18,729 nucleotides of DNA from DATFMP01 sp041477795 (GTDB lineage Bacteria; SAR324; JACQKK01), in the NCBI GenBank assembly GCA_041477795.1, contig JBGOUY010000051.1, forward strand, positions 1-18,729. Reading direction: 5' to 3'. Position 1 is the stretch's first letter, and every line of letters begins with the position of its first letter. The notes beneath the pieces were generated by a model. That model was not told where the DNA came from, ran no database searches, and saw nothing but the letters and a program-made list of their open reading frames with translations. The position numbers were made by a program, and so were the translations under genes. Shown one piece after another: positions 1 to 6,732 of the stretch.

Positions 1-1
1 C

Positions 2-601
2 AGCGCGATGCCCATCATCACGATCGCCAATCTCTCCGCCAACGTGAGCCGGGCGGTGATCAACCGGCGCGAGATCGTGTACCCGGTGGTGGGCTGGTTC
101 GTGCTGGGCGCGATCCCCCTGGATGCGCTGGGCGCGTGGGTGTTCACGGTGACCGCGCCCGAGGTGCTGACGCGCATCCTGGGTGCGGTGCTGATCACCG
201 TGGTGGTGTGGCGGCGCCTGCGCCCGCACCCGCCGACCCGCCGCAATCCGGTCTGGTTCCTGCCGATCGGCGCGGGCTTCGGCTTCCTGGAAGGGGTGAT
301 GGGCAGCGTCGGTCCGCTGATGGCCCCGTTCTTTCTCGCCTTCGGGCTGGTCAAGAACGCCTATATCGGCACGGACGCGCTGGCCACCGTGGCCATGCAG
401 AGCACCAAGCTGTCCGTGTTCGGCGGCGCCCACCTGCTCACGCCGCCCATCCTGGCCGCCGGCGTCACCCTCGTCCCCTTCATGATCCTGGGCACCGTGC
501 TCGGCAAACGCGTCCTCGATCATCTTCCGGAACGCCTCTTCCTCGTGCTCGTCGAAGGCGTCATCATCCTCGCCGGCCTCAACTTCCTCATCCGCGGCTA
601 G
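2..601 (+). CDS. TauE/SafE family membrane transporter, C-terminal part
   Basis: This is a polytopic inner-membrane protein of the TauE/SafE (sulfite exporter / DUF81) family, whose members are proposed to export sulfite, sulfoacetate or related organic anions. The reading frame is open to the left edge. The first visible residues (ITIANLSANVSRAVINRREI) correspond to the stretch after the first helices of the family, so roughly 50 N-terminal residues are probably missing and the Met at position 8 is unlikely to be the true start. Visible features are hydrophobic helices around YPVVGWFVLGAIPLDALGAW, ILGAVLITVVVW, the second repeat with GFLEGVMGSVGPLMAPF, and two C-terminal helices ending in an EGVIILAGLNFLI-type segment. 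The substrate cannot be read from sequence. A ThDP enzyme of the phosphonopyruvate/sulfopyruvate decarboxylase type follows 211 bp downstream, so a link to C-S or C-P compounds is possible but only inferred. Confidence 0.85.
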   Translation, partial: SAMPIITIANLSANVSRAVINRREIVYPVVGWFVLGAIPLDALGAWVFTVTAPEVLTRILGAVLITVVVWRRLRPHPPTRRNPVWFLPIGAGFGFLEGVMGSVGPLMAPFFLAFGLVKNAYIGTDALATVAMQSTKLSVFGGAHLLTPPILAAGVTLVPFMILGTVLGKRVLDHLPERLFLVLVEGVIILAGLNFLIRG

Positions 602-654
602 CCCCAGGCCCGTGCCGGCCATCGGTGAGAGCACACGAATTCCCACGCGCCCGG

Positions 655-671
655 CTGCGGACGCTCCGCAG
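655..671 (+). terminator. small hairpin after the TauE-like gene
   Basis: Perfect 7-bp inverted repeat CTGCGGA / TCCGCAG with a 3-nt loop, 54 bp after the TauE stop. A second, shorter hairpin (ACGGC-cat-GCCGT, 676-688) follows. There is no T-tract, so a role in termination is only possible. The rest of 602-812 shows no convincing gene. A weak promoter candidate for the next gene, TTGCCG (694-699) and CATCAT (718-723), lies here. Confidence 0.25.
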
Positions 672-812
672 GCGCACGGCCATGCCGTCGGCTTTGCCGA
701 TTGGGTGCGTTTCGATCCATCATGGCTGCAAGGCGCCCCGCTGCCTGCCGGACGTCGGCAGCGGGCGACGCCGGCTGATCGTTACCGACTGGAATAGCAT
801 GGCGGTGCGGGC

Positions 813-1976
813 ATGATTGCTGCGGAGACATTCCTGGGCGCGTTGGATGCGCACGGGTTCGGCCCGTACCTGGGGGTGCCGTGCTCGTACCTGACGCCGT
901 TCATCAACACCACGATCGGCTCGCCGCGGCACCGCTACCTGGCGGCCAACAACGAGGGCGAGGCGGTGGCCATGGCGGCGGGGGCCTACTTCGCGGGGCG
1001 GCGGCCGGTGGTGATGTTCCAGAACTCCGGCCTGGGCAACACGGTGAACCCGCTCACCTCGCTGGCCGATCCCTTCCGCATCCCGCTGCTGCTCATCACC
1101 ACCCAGCGGGGCGAGCCGGGCCGGCCCGACGAGCCGCAGCACGAGCGCATGGGGCGCATCACGGGGGACCTGCTGCGCGTGCTGGGCGTGCACTGGGCGC
1201 TGTTCCCGGACAGCGAGGCGCTGGTGGCCCCGCGCGTGGCCGAGGCGATCACGCACCTGGAAGCGGCGTCCCTGCCGTTCGCGTTCGTGCTGCGGCAGGG
1301 CAGCGTGGCCGAGCACGCGCTGGCGCCGCAGCCCGCGCCGGCTTGGCGCGAGGGGCGGCTGCTGCCCGGCGCCGCGCCCGACGCACCCCCGCGGCTGACG
1401 CGCCTGGCGGCGATCGAAGCGGTCGCCGGCGCCGTGCCGCCCGCGGCCGCGCTGATCGCCACGACGGGCAAGATCGGCCGCGAGCTGTTCACCTGCGCCG
1501 AGCGCCCAGGCAACCTGTACGTGGTGGGCAGCATGGGCTGCGCGTCCAGCATCGGCCTGGGCCTGGCGCTGGAGCAGCCCCGCCGCCCGCTGGTCGTGCT
1601 GGACGGCGATGGCGCGGCGCTGATGCGCCTGGAGGCGCTGGCGTCCGTGGGGCACTACCGCCCCGAGCGGCTGCTGCACGTGATCCTGGACAACCGCATG
1701 CACGAGTCCACCGGCGGCCAGGCCTCCCTGTCCGCCACGGTGAGCTTCCCGCGTGTGGCGGCCGCGTGCGGCTATGCCAGCGCCGTGAGCGTGAACGAGC
1801 GCTCCGACCTCGCGGCGCACCTGGCGCGCGCCCTGGCCGAGCCGGGCCCGCACCTGATCCACGTGCGCGTGCAGCCGGGCTCCGCACCCAAGCTGGGCCG
1901 CCCCACGCTCTCGCCCGTGCAGGTCAAGCAGCGCTTCATGGCCTGGCTGGCGCAGCCGATGGCGGGAGGCGGTTAG
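813..1976 (+). CDS. ThDP-dependent phosphonopyruvate/sulfopyruvate decarboxylase-like protein
   Basis: A 387-residue thiamine-diphosphate enzyme in one chain. The N-terminal Pyr domain has GVPCSYL (21-27), resembling GVPDSLL of phosphonopyruvate decarboxylases, and ANNEGEA (45-51) with the Glu expected to activate the cofactor. The C-terminal PP domain has the ThDP/Mg motif starting at GDGAALM (265-271) and closing at ILDN (291-294), followed by HESTGGQ as in this family. Known members convert phosphonopyruvate to phosphonoacetaldehyde in phosphonate biosynthesis (Ppd/AepY, about 380 residues), or sulfopyruvate to sulfoacetaldehyde (ComDE). Full length fits the single-chain Ppd form. No phosphoenolpyruvate mutase or aminotransferase is in view, so the substrate stays open. 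The start has only a weak GGCGG-like ribosome site; an ATG at 799 is in another frame. The stop overlaps that of the convergent DUF2889 gene. Confidence 0.82.
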   Translation: MIAAETFLGALDAHGFGPYLGVPCSYLTPFINTTIGSPRHRYLAANNEGEAVAMAAGAYFAGRRPVVMFQNSGLGNTVNPLTSLADPFRIPLLLITTQRGEPGRPDEPQHERMGRITGDLLRVLGVHWALFPDSEALVAPRVAEAITHLEAASLPFAFVLRQGSVAEHALAPQPAPAWREGRLLPGAAPDAPPRLTRLAAIEAVAGAVPPAAALIATTGKIGRELFTCAERPGNLYVVGSMGCASSIGLGLALEQPRRPLVVLDGDGAALMRLEALASVGHYRPERLLHVILDNRMHESTGGQASLSATVSFPRVAAACGYASAVSVNERSDLAAHLARALAEPGPHLIHVRVQPGSAPKLGRPTLSPVQVKQRFMAWLAQPMAGGG

Positions 1977-2602
1977 CCTTCGGGGGGAGCGACGACCTTG
2001 GGCGGTGCGCTGGCCGGCTTGCCCTGACCGGCGCCGGGCCCAGTGTAGTGCTCGGGCAGGTAGCGCCGCACGACCGCGCGGTCGCTGGCCCAGCTGTAGC
2101 AGGTGTTGACCTGCCACGGGCGGCGCACAGTGGGGTCGTCTTCGCCGGCCTCGAGCTGCTGCTTGACCAGGTAGCGCAGGTACGGGCGGATGGTCTGGAA
2201 GGCCACGGTCGCCACCGGCCCCAGCAACTCCATCAGGTGCGTGCAGCCGTTCACGCCGCCCAGCAGCTCCTTGACGCGGCGACGCCAACCGCTCTGGATC
2301 TTCTCGCCCAGCAGGCGCTGGAAGTTCGGCGCGACCTCCCCGCAGATGGCGTACGGCGTGCCGTCCATCACGGTCTCCACGGCGCGCACGACGAAGTCGT
2401 TGTCCACCGTGAGGCGGATCCACATGTCGTGGATGGGGTTGCCCGGCTCCATGTGCCCGCGCCACTCGTTGTGGAACGGATAGGTCTTGCTGTCCCTGAT
2501 GTGGCCTTCGATATCCCACAGGCCGTCCTCGCGCAGGTAGCCCCTACAGTCGATCTGGCGCGTGTGGATGTGCTTGCGAGGTGCGGGCGTGGTCAGGGGC
2601 AT
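1973..2602 (-). CDS. DUF2889 family protein
   Basis: A 209-residue soluble protein of unknown function that I place in the DUF2889 family. Recognisable blocks are the N-terminal HTRQIDCRGYLREDGLWDIE, a mid-region TVDNDFVVRAVETVMDGTPY, the cysteine block GVNGCTHLMELLGPVA, and the C-terminal NTCYSWASDRAVVRRYLPEH. It has no signal peptide or membrane helix, and the last 25 residues are Pro/Ala/Gly rich and probably disordered. The frame is open far upstream (to 3019), but the upstream part has no family similarity and looks like non-coding GC-rich DNA. I chose the ATG at 2602 because homology begins there and an AGGAG lies about 14 nt upstream, which is rather far. Its TAA stop shares bases with the TAG of the convergent decarboxylase gene (1973-1976), leaving no room for an intergenic terminator. 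Confidence 0.8.
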   Translation of the reverse strand: MPLTTPAPRKHIHTRQIDCRGYLREDGLWDIEGHIRDSKTYPFHNEWRGHMEPGNPIHDMWIRLTVDNDFVVRAVETVMDGTPYAICGEVAPNFQRLLGEKIQSGWRRRVKELLGGVNGCTHLMELLGPVATVAFQTIRPYLRYLVKQQLEAGEDDPTVRRPWQVNTCYSWASDRAVVRRYLPEHYTGPGAGQGKPASAPPKVVAPPEG

Positions 2603-3143
2603 GGGGCGGGGTGCGGCTCCTGGGCTGGGTTGACGATCCGGGTGTGCAAACGCGGGCGCCGTCCCGCCGAAGTCTGGCGCCGCGCACTCCACGCGGGCCG
2701 GCGCGCTGCGGGCCGCGGCGCAGGTCAGTCTCCAGGCTAGCCCGCCTGCGGCGGAGCGGCAAGCGGCCCGCGGCGAGCGGTGTCTCCTGCCGACCGGCGC
2801 GATTGTGTCCTGCGCGGCGGTGGGGAATCCTGGATTGCGGCGACCGTGCGACCCGACTGGGGAACGCATGACGCCGACCTTCGATACCGCACCCACGCTG
2901 CGCCCACCGGCCGCCCAGCGGCCGCGGCATGGATGAGCCCCCCGCCTTCCGGCACCTCGCAGGCTGCGCTGCAAGACGATTGAAATCACGACGGTCGCCG
3001 GAAGCGTGCCGGGGCCCATCGTGTACGTGCGCCTTCCGCCGGTTCCCTAAATTAGGGGGCTTCCCCGGGGCCGTCTCCCGCAAAGCCAGTCAGGGCCAGG
3101 ACCTCCCGCCCCTCATCGCCGCTGGCTCCCATGAAGAGGGGAA
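2603..3143. other. non-coding divergent intergenic region
   Basis: No reading frame in this stretch has convincing codon use or recognisable similarity; the frames that are open look like by-products of high GC. It holds a perfect 7-bp inverted repeat CGGCCGC-cca-GCGGCCG (2908-2924) and an AT-richer palindrome at 3045-3057. It separates the minus-strand DUF2889 gene from the plus-strand lipoprotein gene, so it should contain promoters for both. I could identify only the lipoprotein one with any confidence. Confidence 0.5.
3045..3057. promoter_or_regulatory. palindrome CCCTAAATTAGGG, possible operator
   Basis: Inverted repeat with 6-bp arms CCCTAA / TTAGGG around a single central A, standing out as AT-rich in very GC-rich DNA. 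It lies about 90 bp upstream of the lipoprotein promoter candidate. It could be a regulator-binding site, but nothing identifies the protein. Confidence 0.25.
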
Positions 3144-3172
3144 TTGCGCCGCTCGCTCGAGTGCGAAATAAT
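3144..3172 (+). promoter_or_regulatory. sigma-70-like promoter for the lipoprotein gene
   Basis: TTGCGC (3144-3149) and AATAAT (3167-3172) are separated by exactly 17 bp. The -10 matches TATAAT at five of six positions and the -35 matches TTGACA at three. Predicted transcription would begin near 3179, giving a leader of about 85 nt. That leader contains a perfect 7-bp hairpin GCAGCCG-gat-CGGCTGC (3218-3234) just upstream of the ribosome binding site. Confidence 0.45.
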
Positions 3173-3264
3173 GACGCCGTGCGCCGGCCAGAACACTCGT
3201 CGGCAGTCGCTGTCTAAGCAGCCGGATCGGCTGCAGCACCCCTTGGATCGTGGAGCGCTTCCGT

Positions 3265-4176
3265 ATGGACAATACCTCGGACTTCCGGCGCACGGCAGAT
3301 GCTGGCCGCCGGCGCCTGGCATGGCTGCTGATGGGCGTGGCTGCGTTGCTGCTGGCAGCTTGCGGGAGCAGCAGTTCGACCACCGCCGCCGGCGGCAGCC
3401 CCGCCGCCCTGGGACCTGTGCCCGCCAGCGCGATTCAGGGCATCGTCTATGACGTCAACTTCAATCCCATCGCCGGCGCCACGGTGACCCTGAGTGTCGG
3501 ACTCACGGCCGGCACGGTGCAGACCGATGCGGCCGGGCAATTCCGCCTGACTGGCCTCGCGGACGGCACCTACACCGTGACGATCTCGCGTACCGGCTAC
3601 CAGACGCTGGTCTACAGCTCGGTCCCGGTATCCACCAGCGCCGGCGCCGACCTGGGCGTGGTGACGATGGTGGTGGTGCTGACCTCGGGCCAGTATCGCG
3701 TGGTGCTGACCTGGGGTGCGAATCCGTCCGACCTGGACCTGCACGCCTGCACGCCCAACGGAGTGGAAATCTACTTCGGCAACCAGTCGGACATCCAGGC
3801 CCCGGAACTTTCCCTGGACGTGGACGATACCTCCAGCTTCGGGCCGGAGACGATGACGCTGACGGCGCTGCAGACGGGTGTCTATGCATTCTGGGTACAC
3901 AACTACTCGGGCTATTCGTCCACCTCGATCAGCAATTCGGGCGCCCACGTTGAGTTCCGCGACGTGTCTGGCCTCCTTGCTTTCTGGGACGTACCGCCCA
4001 ACTCGACCACGGAGGACTACTGGCAGGTCTTCAAGCTGGACAGCACCACCCCGACGGTGCCGATCATGAGTAACCTGATCACGGTCACCGATCCGTCGCT
4101 GTCCTGCTCGAGCACGTCGCCGCCGTTCTCGTACTCGCCCACGGCGAAGGCAAAGCCGCTCAAGCGGGCGAAGTAA
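3265..4176 (+). CDS. lipoprotein with carboxypeptidase-regulatory-like and DUF2135/YfaP-like domains
   Basis: A 303-residue exported lipoprotein of unknown function. After an Arg-rich N-terminus comes a hydrophobic segment (RRRLAWLLMGVAALLLAAC) ending in a lipobox LAAC, then a Ser/Ala/Gly linker. Next is a beta-sandwich of the carboxypeptidase-regulatory-like type (GIVYDVNFNPIAGATVTLS, then TDAAGQFRLTGLADGTYTVT). The C-terminal half resembles DUF2135/YfaP proteins (VVLTWGANPSDLDLHACTP, DVDDTSSFGPETMTL, GVYAFWVHNYSG). These domains usually bind surface partners or polysaccharide, but nothing here shows a ligand. I chose ATG 3265 because GGAG lies 9 nt upstream; an in-frame GTG at 3250 has no good ribosome site. 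The gene has its own promoter candidate and is followed by a strong hairpin, so it may be a single-gene unit. Confidence 0.85.
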   Translation: MDNTSDFRRTADAGRRRLAWLLMGVAALLLAACGSSSSTTAAGGSPAALGPVPASAIQGIVYDVNFNPIAGATVTLSVGLTAGTVQTDAAGQFRLTGLADGTYTVTISRTGYQTLVYSSVPVSTSAGADLGVVTMVVVLTSGQYRVVLTWGANPSDLDLHACTPNGVEIYFGNQSDIQAPELSLDVDDTSSFGPETMTLTALQTGVYAFWVHNYSGYSSTSISNSGAHVEFRDVSGLLAFWDVPPNSTTEDYWQVFKLDSTTPTVPIMSNLITVTDPSLSCSSTSPPFSYSPTAKAKPLKRAK

Positions 4177-4194
4177 CGTCCCATCCGCACGACA

Positions 4195-4223
4195 GGCCGC
4201 CCCCGGGGGTCCCGGGGGCGGCC
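4195..4223 (+). terminator. 13-bp perfect GC hairpin after the lipoprotein gene
   Basis: GGCCGCCCCCGGG (4195-4207) pairs perfectly with CCCGGGGGCGGCC (4211-4223) across a 3-nt loop, 18 bp after the lipoprotein stop. Only a short pyrimidine run (TTCCTCC) follows, so it is not a textbook rho-independent terminator. Position and stability still favour termination or 3'-end protection. Confidence 0.55.
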
Positions 4224-4361
4224 GGCCGGTTCCTCCACACAATCCCCACGCAAGACGGTCTGGCTGGCAGGACGGCCCCGCTTGCCCTCCGCCGTGCTTC
4301 CCGCTACGGGTTACGGGATGCGGCCCCTGCCGGCCGCCTGTCCAGCCACCGCAAGGAACCC

Positions 4362-5705
4362 ATGCCCTCCCCGACACGACCCAGCAAGGAAGCCCTCAAG
4401 CAGGCGGTCTGCGCCGCCATCGACGCGCGCCAGGCGGAGATCGTCCGCATCGGCGAGACGATCCTGCACCACCCGGAGACCGGCTTCCGCGAGGTGGACA
4501 CGGCGCGGCTGGTGGCCGGACAGATGGAGCGCCTGGGCCTGCGCCCGCAGACCGGGCTCGCGCTCACCGGCGTGAAGGGCCGCCTGCCGGCCGGTAAGCC
4601 CGGCCCCACGCTGGCGATCCTGGGCGAGCTGGACAGCCTGCGCGTCTCCGAGCACCCGCTCGCCGACGCGCAGACGGGCGCGGCGCACGCCTGCGGCCAC
4701 AATGCCCAGGTGGCCGGCATGTTGGGCGCGGCCATGGGCCTGCTGGCCGCCGGCGCCCCGGCGCACCTCGCCGGCAGCCTGGTCTTCTTCGCTGTGCCGG
4801 CCGAGGAGATGATCGACGTGGAGTACCGCCTGGAGCTGCGCGCGCAAGGCAAGCTGGAGTTCCTGGCGGGCAAGGCCGAGCTGATCCGGCTGGGTCACTT
4901 CGACGACATCGACTTGGCCATGATGATCCACACCAAGAACGGCGAGGGCCCACCCGCGACCCTGGCCGACAGCTCCAACGGCGCGGTCATCAAGAAGATC
5001 CGCTTCCTGGGCCGCGCGGCCCACGCGGGCTCCAAGCCGCAGATCGGCATCAACGCCCTCAACGCGGCCAACCTGGCCATGATGGCCATCGCCCTGCACC
5101 GCGAGACCTTCTACGACGAGGACACGATCCGCATCCATCCCATCATCACGCGCGGCGGGGACGCAGTGAGCGTCGTGCCGGCCGAGGTGACGATGGAAAC
5201 CTTCGTGCGCGGCAAGACGCTGGAGGGCATCGTGGACGCCAACCGCAAGGTGGACCGCTGCCTGCGCGCCGCGGCCATGGCCATCGGAGCCACGGTGGAG
5301 ATCCAGACCATCCCGGGCTACCTGCCCCAGCTCAACAACCGCGCAATGGGCGCGCTGTTCGGCGAGAATGCCAAGGCCGTGCTGGATGTGCCGGACTTCC
5401 CCATCGGCGGCCACCGCACCGGCTCGACGGACATGGGCGACGTGGGGCACCTGATGCCCGTCATCCACCCCTACGTGCGCGGCGCCGCGGGCAATGCCCA
5501 TGCCGCCGACTGGCAGATCGCGGACGCCCGCGACGCCTACGTGACGCCCGCCAAGCTGCTCGCCTGCACGGCCATCGACCTGCTCTACGGCGATGCCGCC
5601 GCGGCCACGGGCGTGCTGGCCGAGCACACCCCCAAGCTGAGCAAGGACGCCTACCTCTCCTTCTGCCGCGCTCTGTGCAAGGACGAGACGTATACGGCCG
5701 AGTGA
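4362..5705 (+). CDS. M20 family amidohydrolase/metallopeptidase
   Basis: A 447-residue cytoplasmic metal-dependent hydrolase of the M20 family (subgroup of amidohydrolases such as AbgB and aminoacylase-like enzymes), which cleave an amide bond in N-acyl amino acids, aminobenzoyl-glutamate or small peptides. Visible family marks are ILHHPETGFREVDTA (34-48), GELDSL (88-93), the metal-binding ACGHN (110-114), the AEE pair with the catalytic base and metal ligand (147-149), MIH (188-190), and the dimerisation-domain GRAAHAG (217-223). STDMGDVGH and a late NAHAADW supply the C-terminal metal site. Length is typical. No signal peptide is present, so it acts inside the cell. AAGGA five bases before the ATG supports the start. 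It lies upstream of an ABC exporter in the same direction (144-bp gap), which does not reveal the substrate. Confidence 0.85.
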   Translation: MPSPTRPSKEALKQAVCAAIDARQAEIVRIGETILHHPETGFREVDTARLVAGQMERLGLRPQTGLALTGVKGRLPAGKPGPTLAILGELDSLRVSEHPLADAQTGAAHACGHNAQVAGMLGAAMGLLAAGAPAHLAGSLVFFAVPAEEMIDVEYRLELRAQGKLEFLAGKAELIRLGHFDDIDLAMMIHTKNGEGPPATLADSSNGAVIKKIRFLGRAAHAGSKPQIGINALNAANLAMMAIALHRETFYDEDTIRIHPIITRGGDAVSVVPAEVTMETFVRGKTLEGIVDANRKVDRCLRAAAMAIGATVEIQTIPGYLPQLNNRAMGALFGENAKAVLDVPDFPIGGHRTGSTDMGDVGHLMPVIHPYVRGAAGNAHAADWQIADARDAYVTPAKLLACTAIDLLYGDAAAATGVLAEHTPKLSKDAYLSFCRALCKDETYTAE

Positions 5706-5762
5706 GCGCCGCCTGGCCCCCCCCCTCCCCCCGCGCGGTGGGGCGCCGGACGGGGACCCCGC

Positions 5763-5791
5763 TTGACCGCCGCGCCAATCGCACGCATTCT
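5763..5791 (+). promoter_or_regulatory. promoter candidate for the ABC exporter genes
   Basis: TTGACC (5763-5768; five of six to TTGACA) and CATTCT (5786-5791; three of six to TATAAT) are 17 bp apart, in the relatively AT-rich part of the gap after the M20 gene. Transcription would start near 5798, about 50 nt before the ATG. The weak -10 lowers confidence. Confidence 0.35.
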
Positions 5792-5849
5792 GAAAGATAG
5801 TGCGGCGCAGCAACGCCCGCGCCCAACCCGTGCGCCGACAACCCTCCGC

Positions 5850-6731
5850 ATGCCCGCCCTGCTCGAAGCCCGCGACCTGGTCAAGCGCTATCCCAAGGTG
5901 ACCGCCGTGGACGGCGTGTCGCTCTCCATCGAGGAGGGCGTGTGCTTCGGGCTGCTCGGCCCCAACGGCGCGGGCAAGACCACCACCGTGGAGATGATGG
6001 AGGGGCTCACCGGGCCCAGCGACGGCAAGGTGCTCTTCCGCGGTCAGCCGCTGGACCGGCACTTCAAGCAGGAGGTGGGCATCCAGTTCCAGTCCACCAC
6101 GCTGCAGGACTTCCTCACCACGCGCGAGTGCCTGGAGCTCTTCGCCAGCTTCTACAAGCGCACGCTGCCCATCGCCGAGGTGATGCGCATGTGCTCCCTG
6201 GAGGGCTTCGCGGAGCAGGACAACCGCAAGCTGTCCGGCGGGCAGCGCCAGCGGCTCTACCTGGGGCTGGCGCTGGTGAACGATCCGCAGCTGCTGTTCC
6301 TGGACGAGCCGACGACGGGCCTGGACCCGCAGGCGCGGCAGAACTTCTGGGCGCTGATCCGCAGCATCAAGGCGCAGCGCAAGACCATCGTGCTCACCAC
6401 GCACTACATGGAGGAGGCTTACGCGCTCTGCGACGAGATCGCGATCATGGATCGCGGGCGCATCATCGCCCAGGGCACGCCCGAGGCGCTGCTGCTGGAG
6501 CACTTCGAGGGCGTATGGCTGGAGCTGCCGCGCGCGGCCTTCGCCCCGCCGGCGGACTTCCCCTGGAAGGTGCACACGAGCGAGCAGACCGTGGGCATCC
6601 ACACCGCCAACGTCAACGAGACCCTGCGCCACCTGATGGAGCGGCAGGTCTCCCTGGAGGGATTGCGGGTCAAGTCGCCCACGCTGGACGACCTGTTCCT
6701 GGAGCTGACCGGACGGGAGCTGCGAGCCTGA
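5850..6731 (+). CDS. ABC transporter ATP-binding protein (ABC-2 exporter type)
   Basis: A 293-residue ATPase subunit of an ABC-2-type (DrrA/NodI/CcmA-like) exporter. Visible motifs are Walker A GPNGAGKT (37-44), Q-loop region (79-81), signature LSGGQRQRL (128-136), Walker B LLFLDEP (148-154), D-loop GLD (157-159) and the switch His in TTHYMEEA (183-190). A C-terminal domain of about 90 residues follows, ending in LDDLFLELTGREL as in many drug/polysaccharide exporter ATPases. An in-frame TTG upstream (5763) would add 29 residues lacking family similarity, and those bases fit a -35 element instead. I therefore chose the ATG at 5850, although its ribosome site is poor. The stop is one base before the permease ATG, so the two are surely co-translated. 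Substrate unknown. Confidence 0.9.
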   Translation: MPALLEARDLVKRYPKVTAVDGVSLSIEEGVCFGLLGPNGAGKTTTVEMMEGLTGPSDGKVLFRGQPLDRHFKQEVGIQFQSTTLQDFLTTRECLELFASFYKRTLPIAEVMRMCSLEGFAEQDNRKLSGGQRQRLYLGLALVNDPQLLFLDEPTTGLDPQARQNFWALIRSIKAQRKTIVLTTHYMEEAYALCDEIAIMDRGRIIAQGTPEALLLEHFEGVWLELPRAAFAPPADFPWKVHTSEQTVGIHTANVNETLRHLMERQVSLEGLRVKSPTLDDLFLELTGRELRA

Positions 6732-6732
6732 C

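Noticed and set aside
720..2740. Long overlapping frames on both strands around the decarboxylase and DUF2889 genes
   Set aside because: Both are shadows: they switch between frames of real genes and contain Arg/Gly/Ala/Pro-rich nonsense sequence.
3045..3057. TTAGGG telomere-like repeat
   Set aside because: Only a single copy per strand in a palindrome; no tandem array.
2544..3083. Minus-strand extension of the DUF2889 gene upstream of 2602
   Set aside because: Arg/Pro-rich translation lacking family similarity; the conserved start and family sequence begin at 2602.
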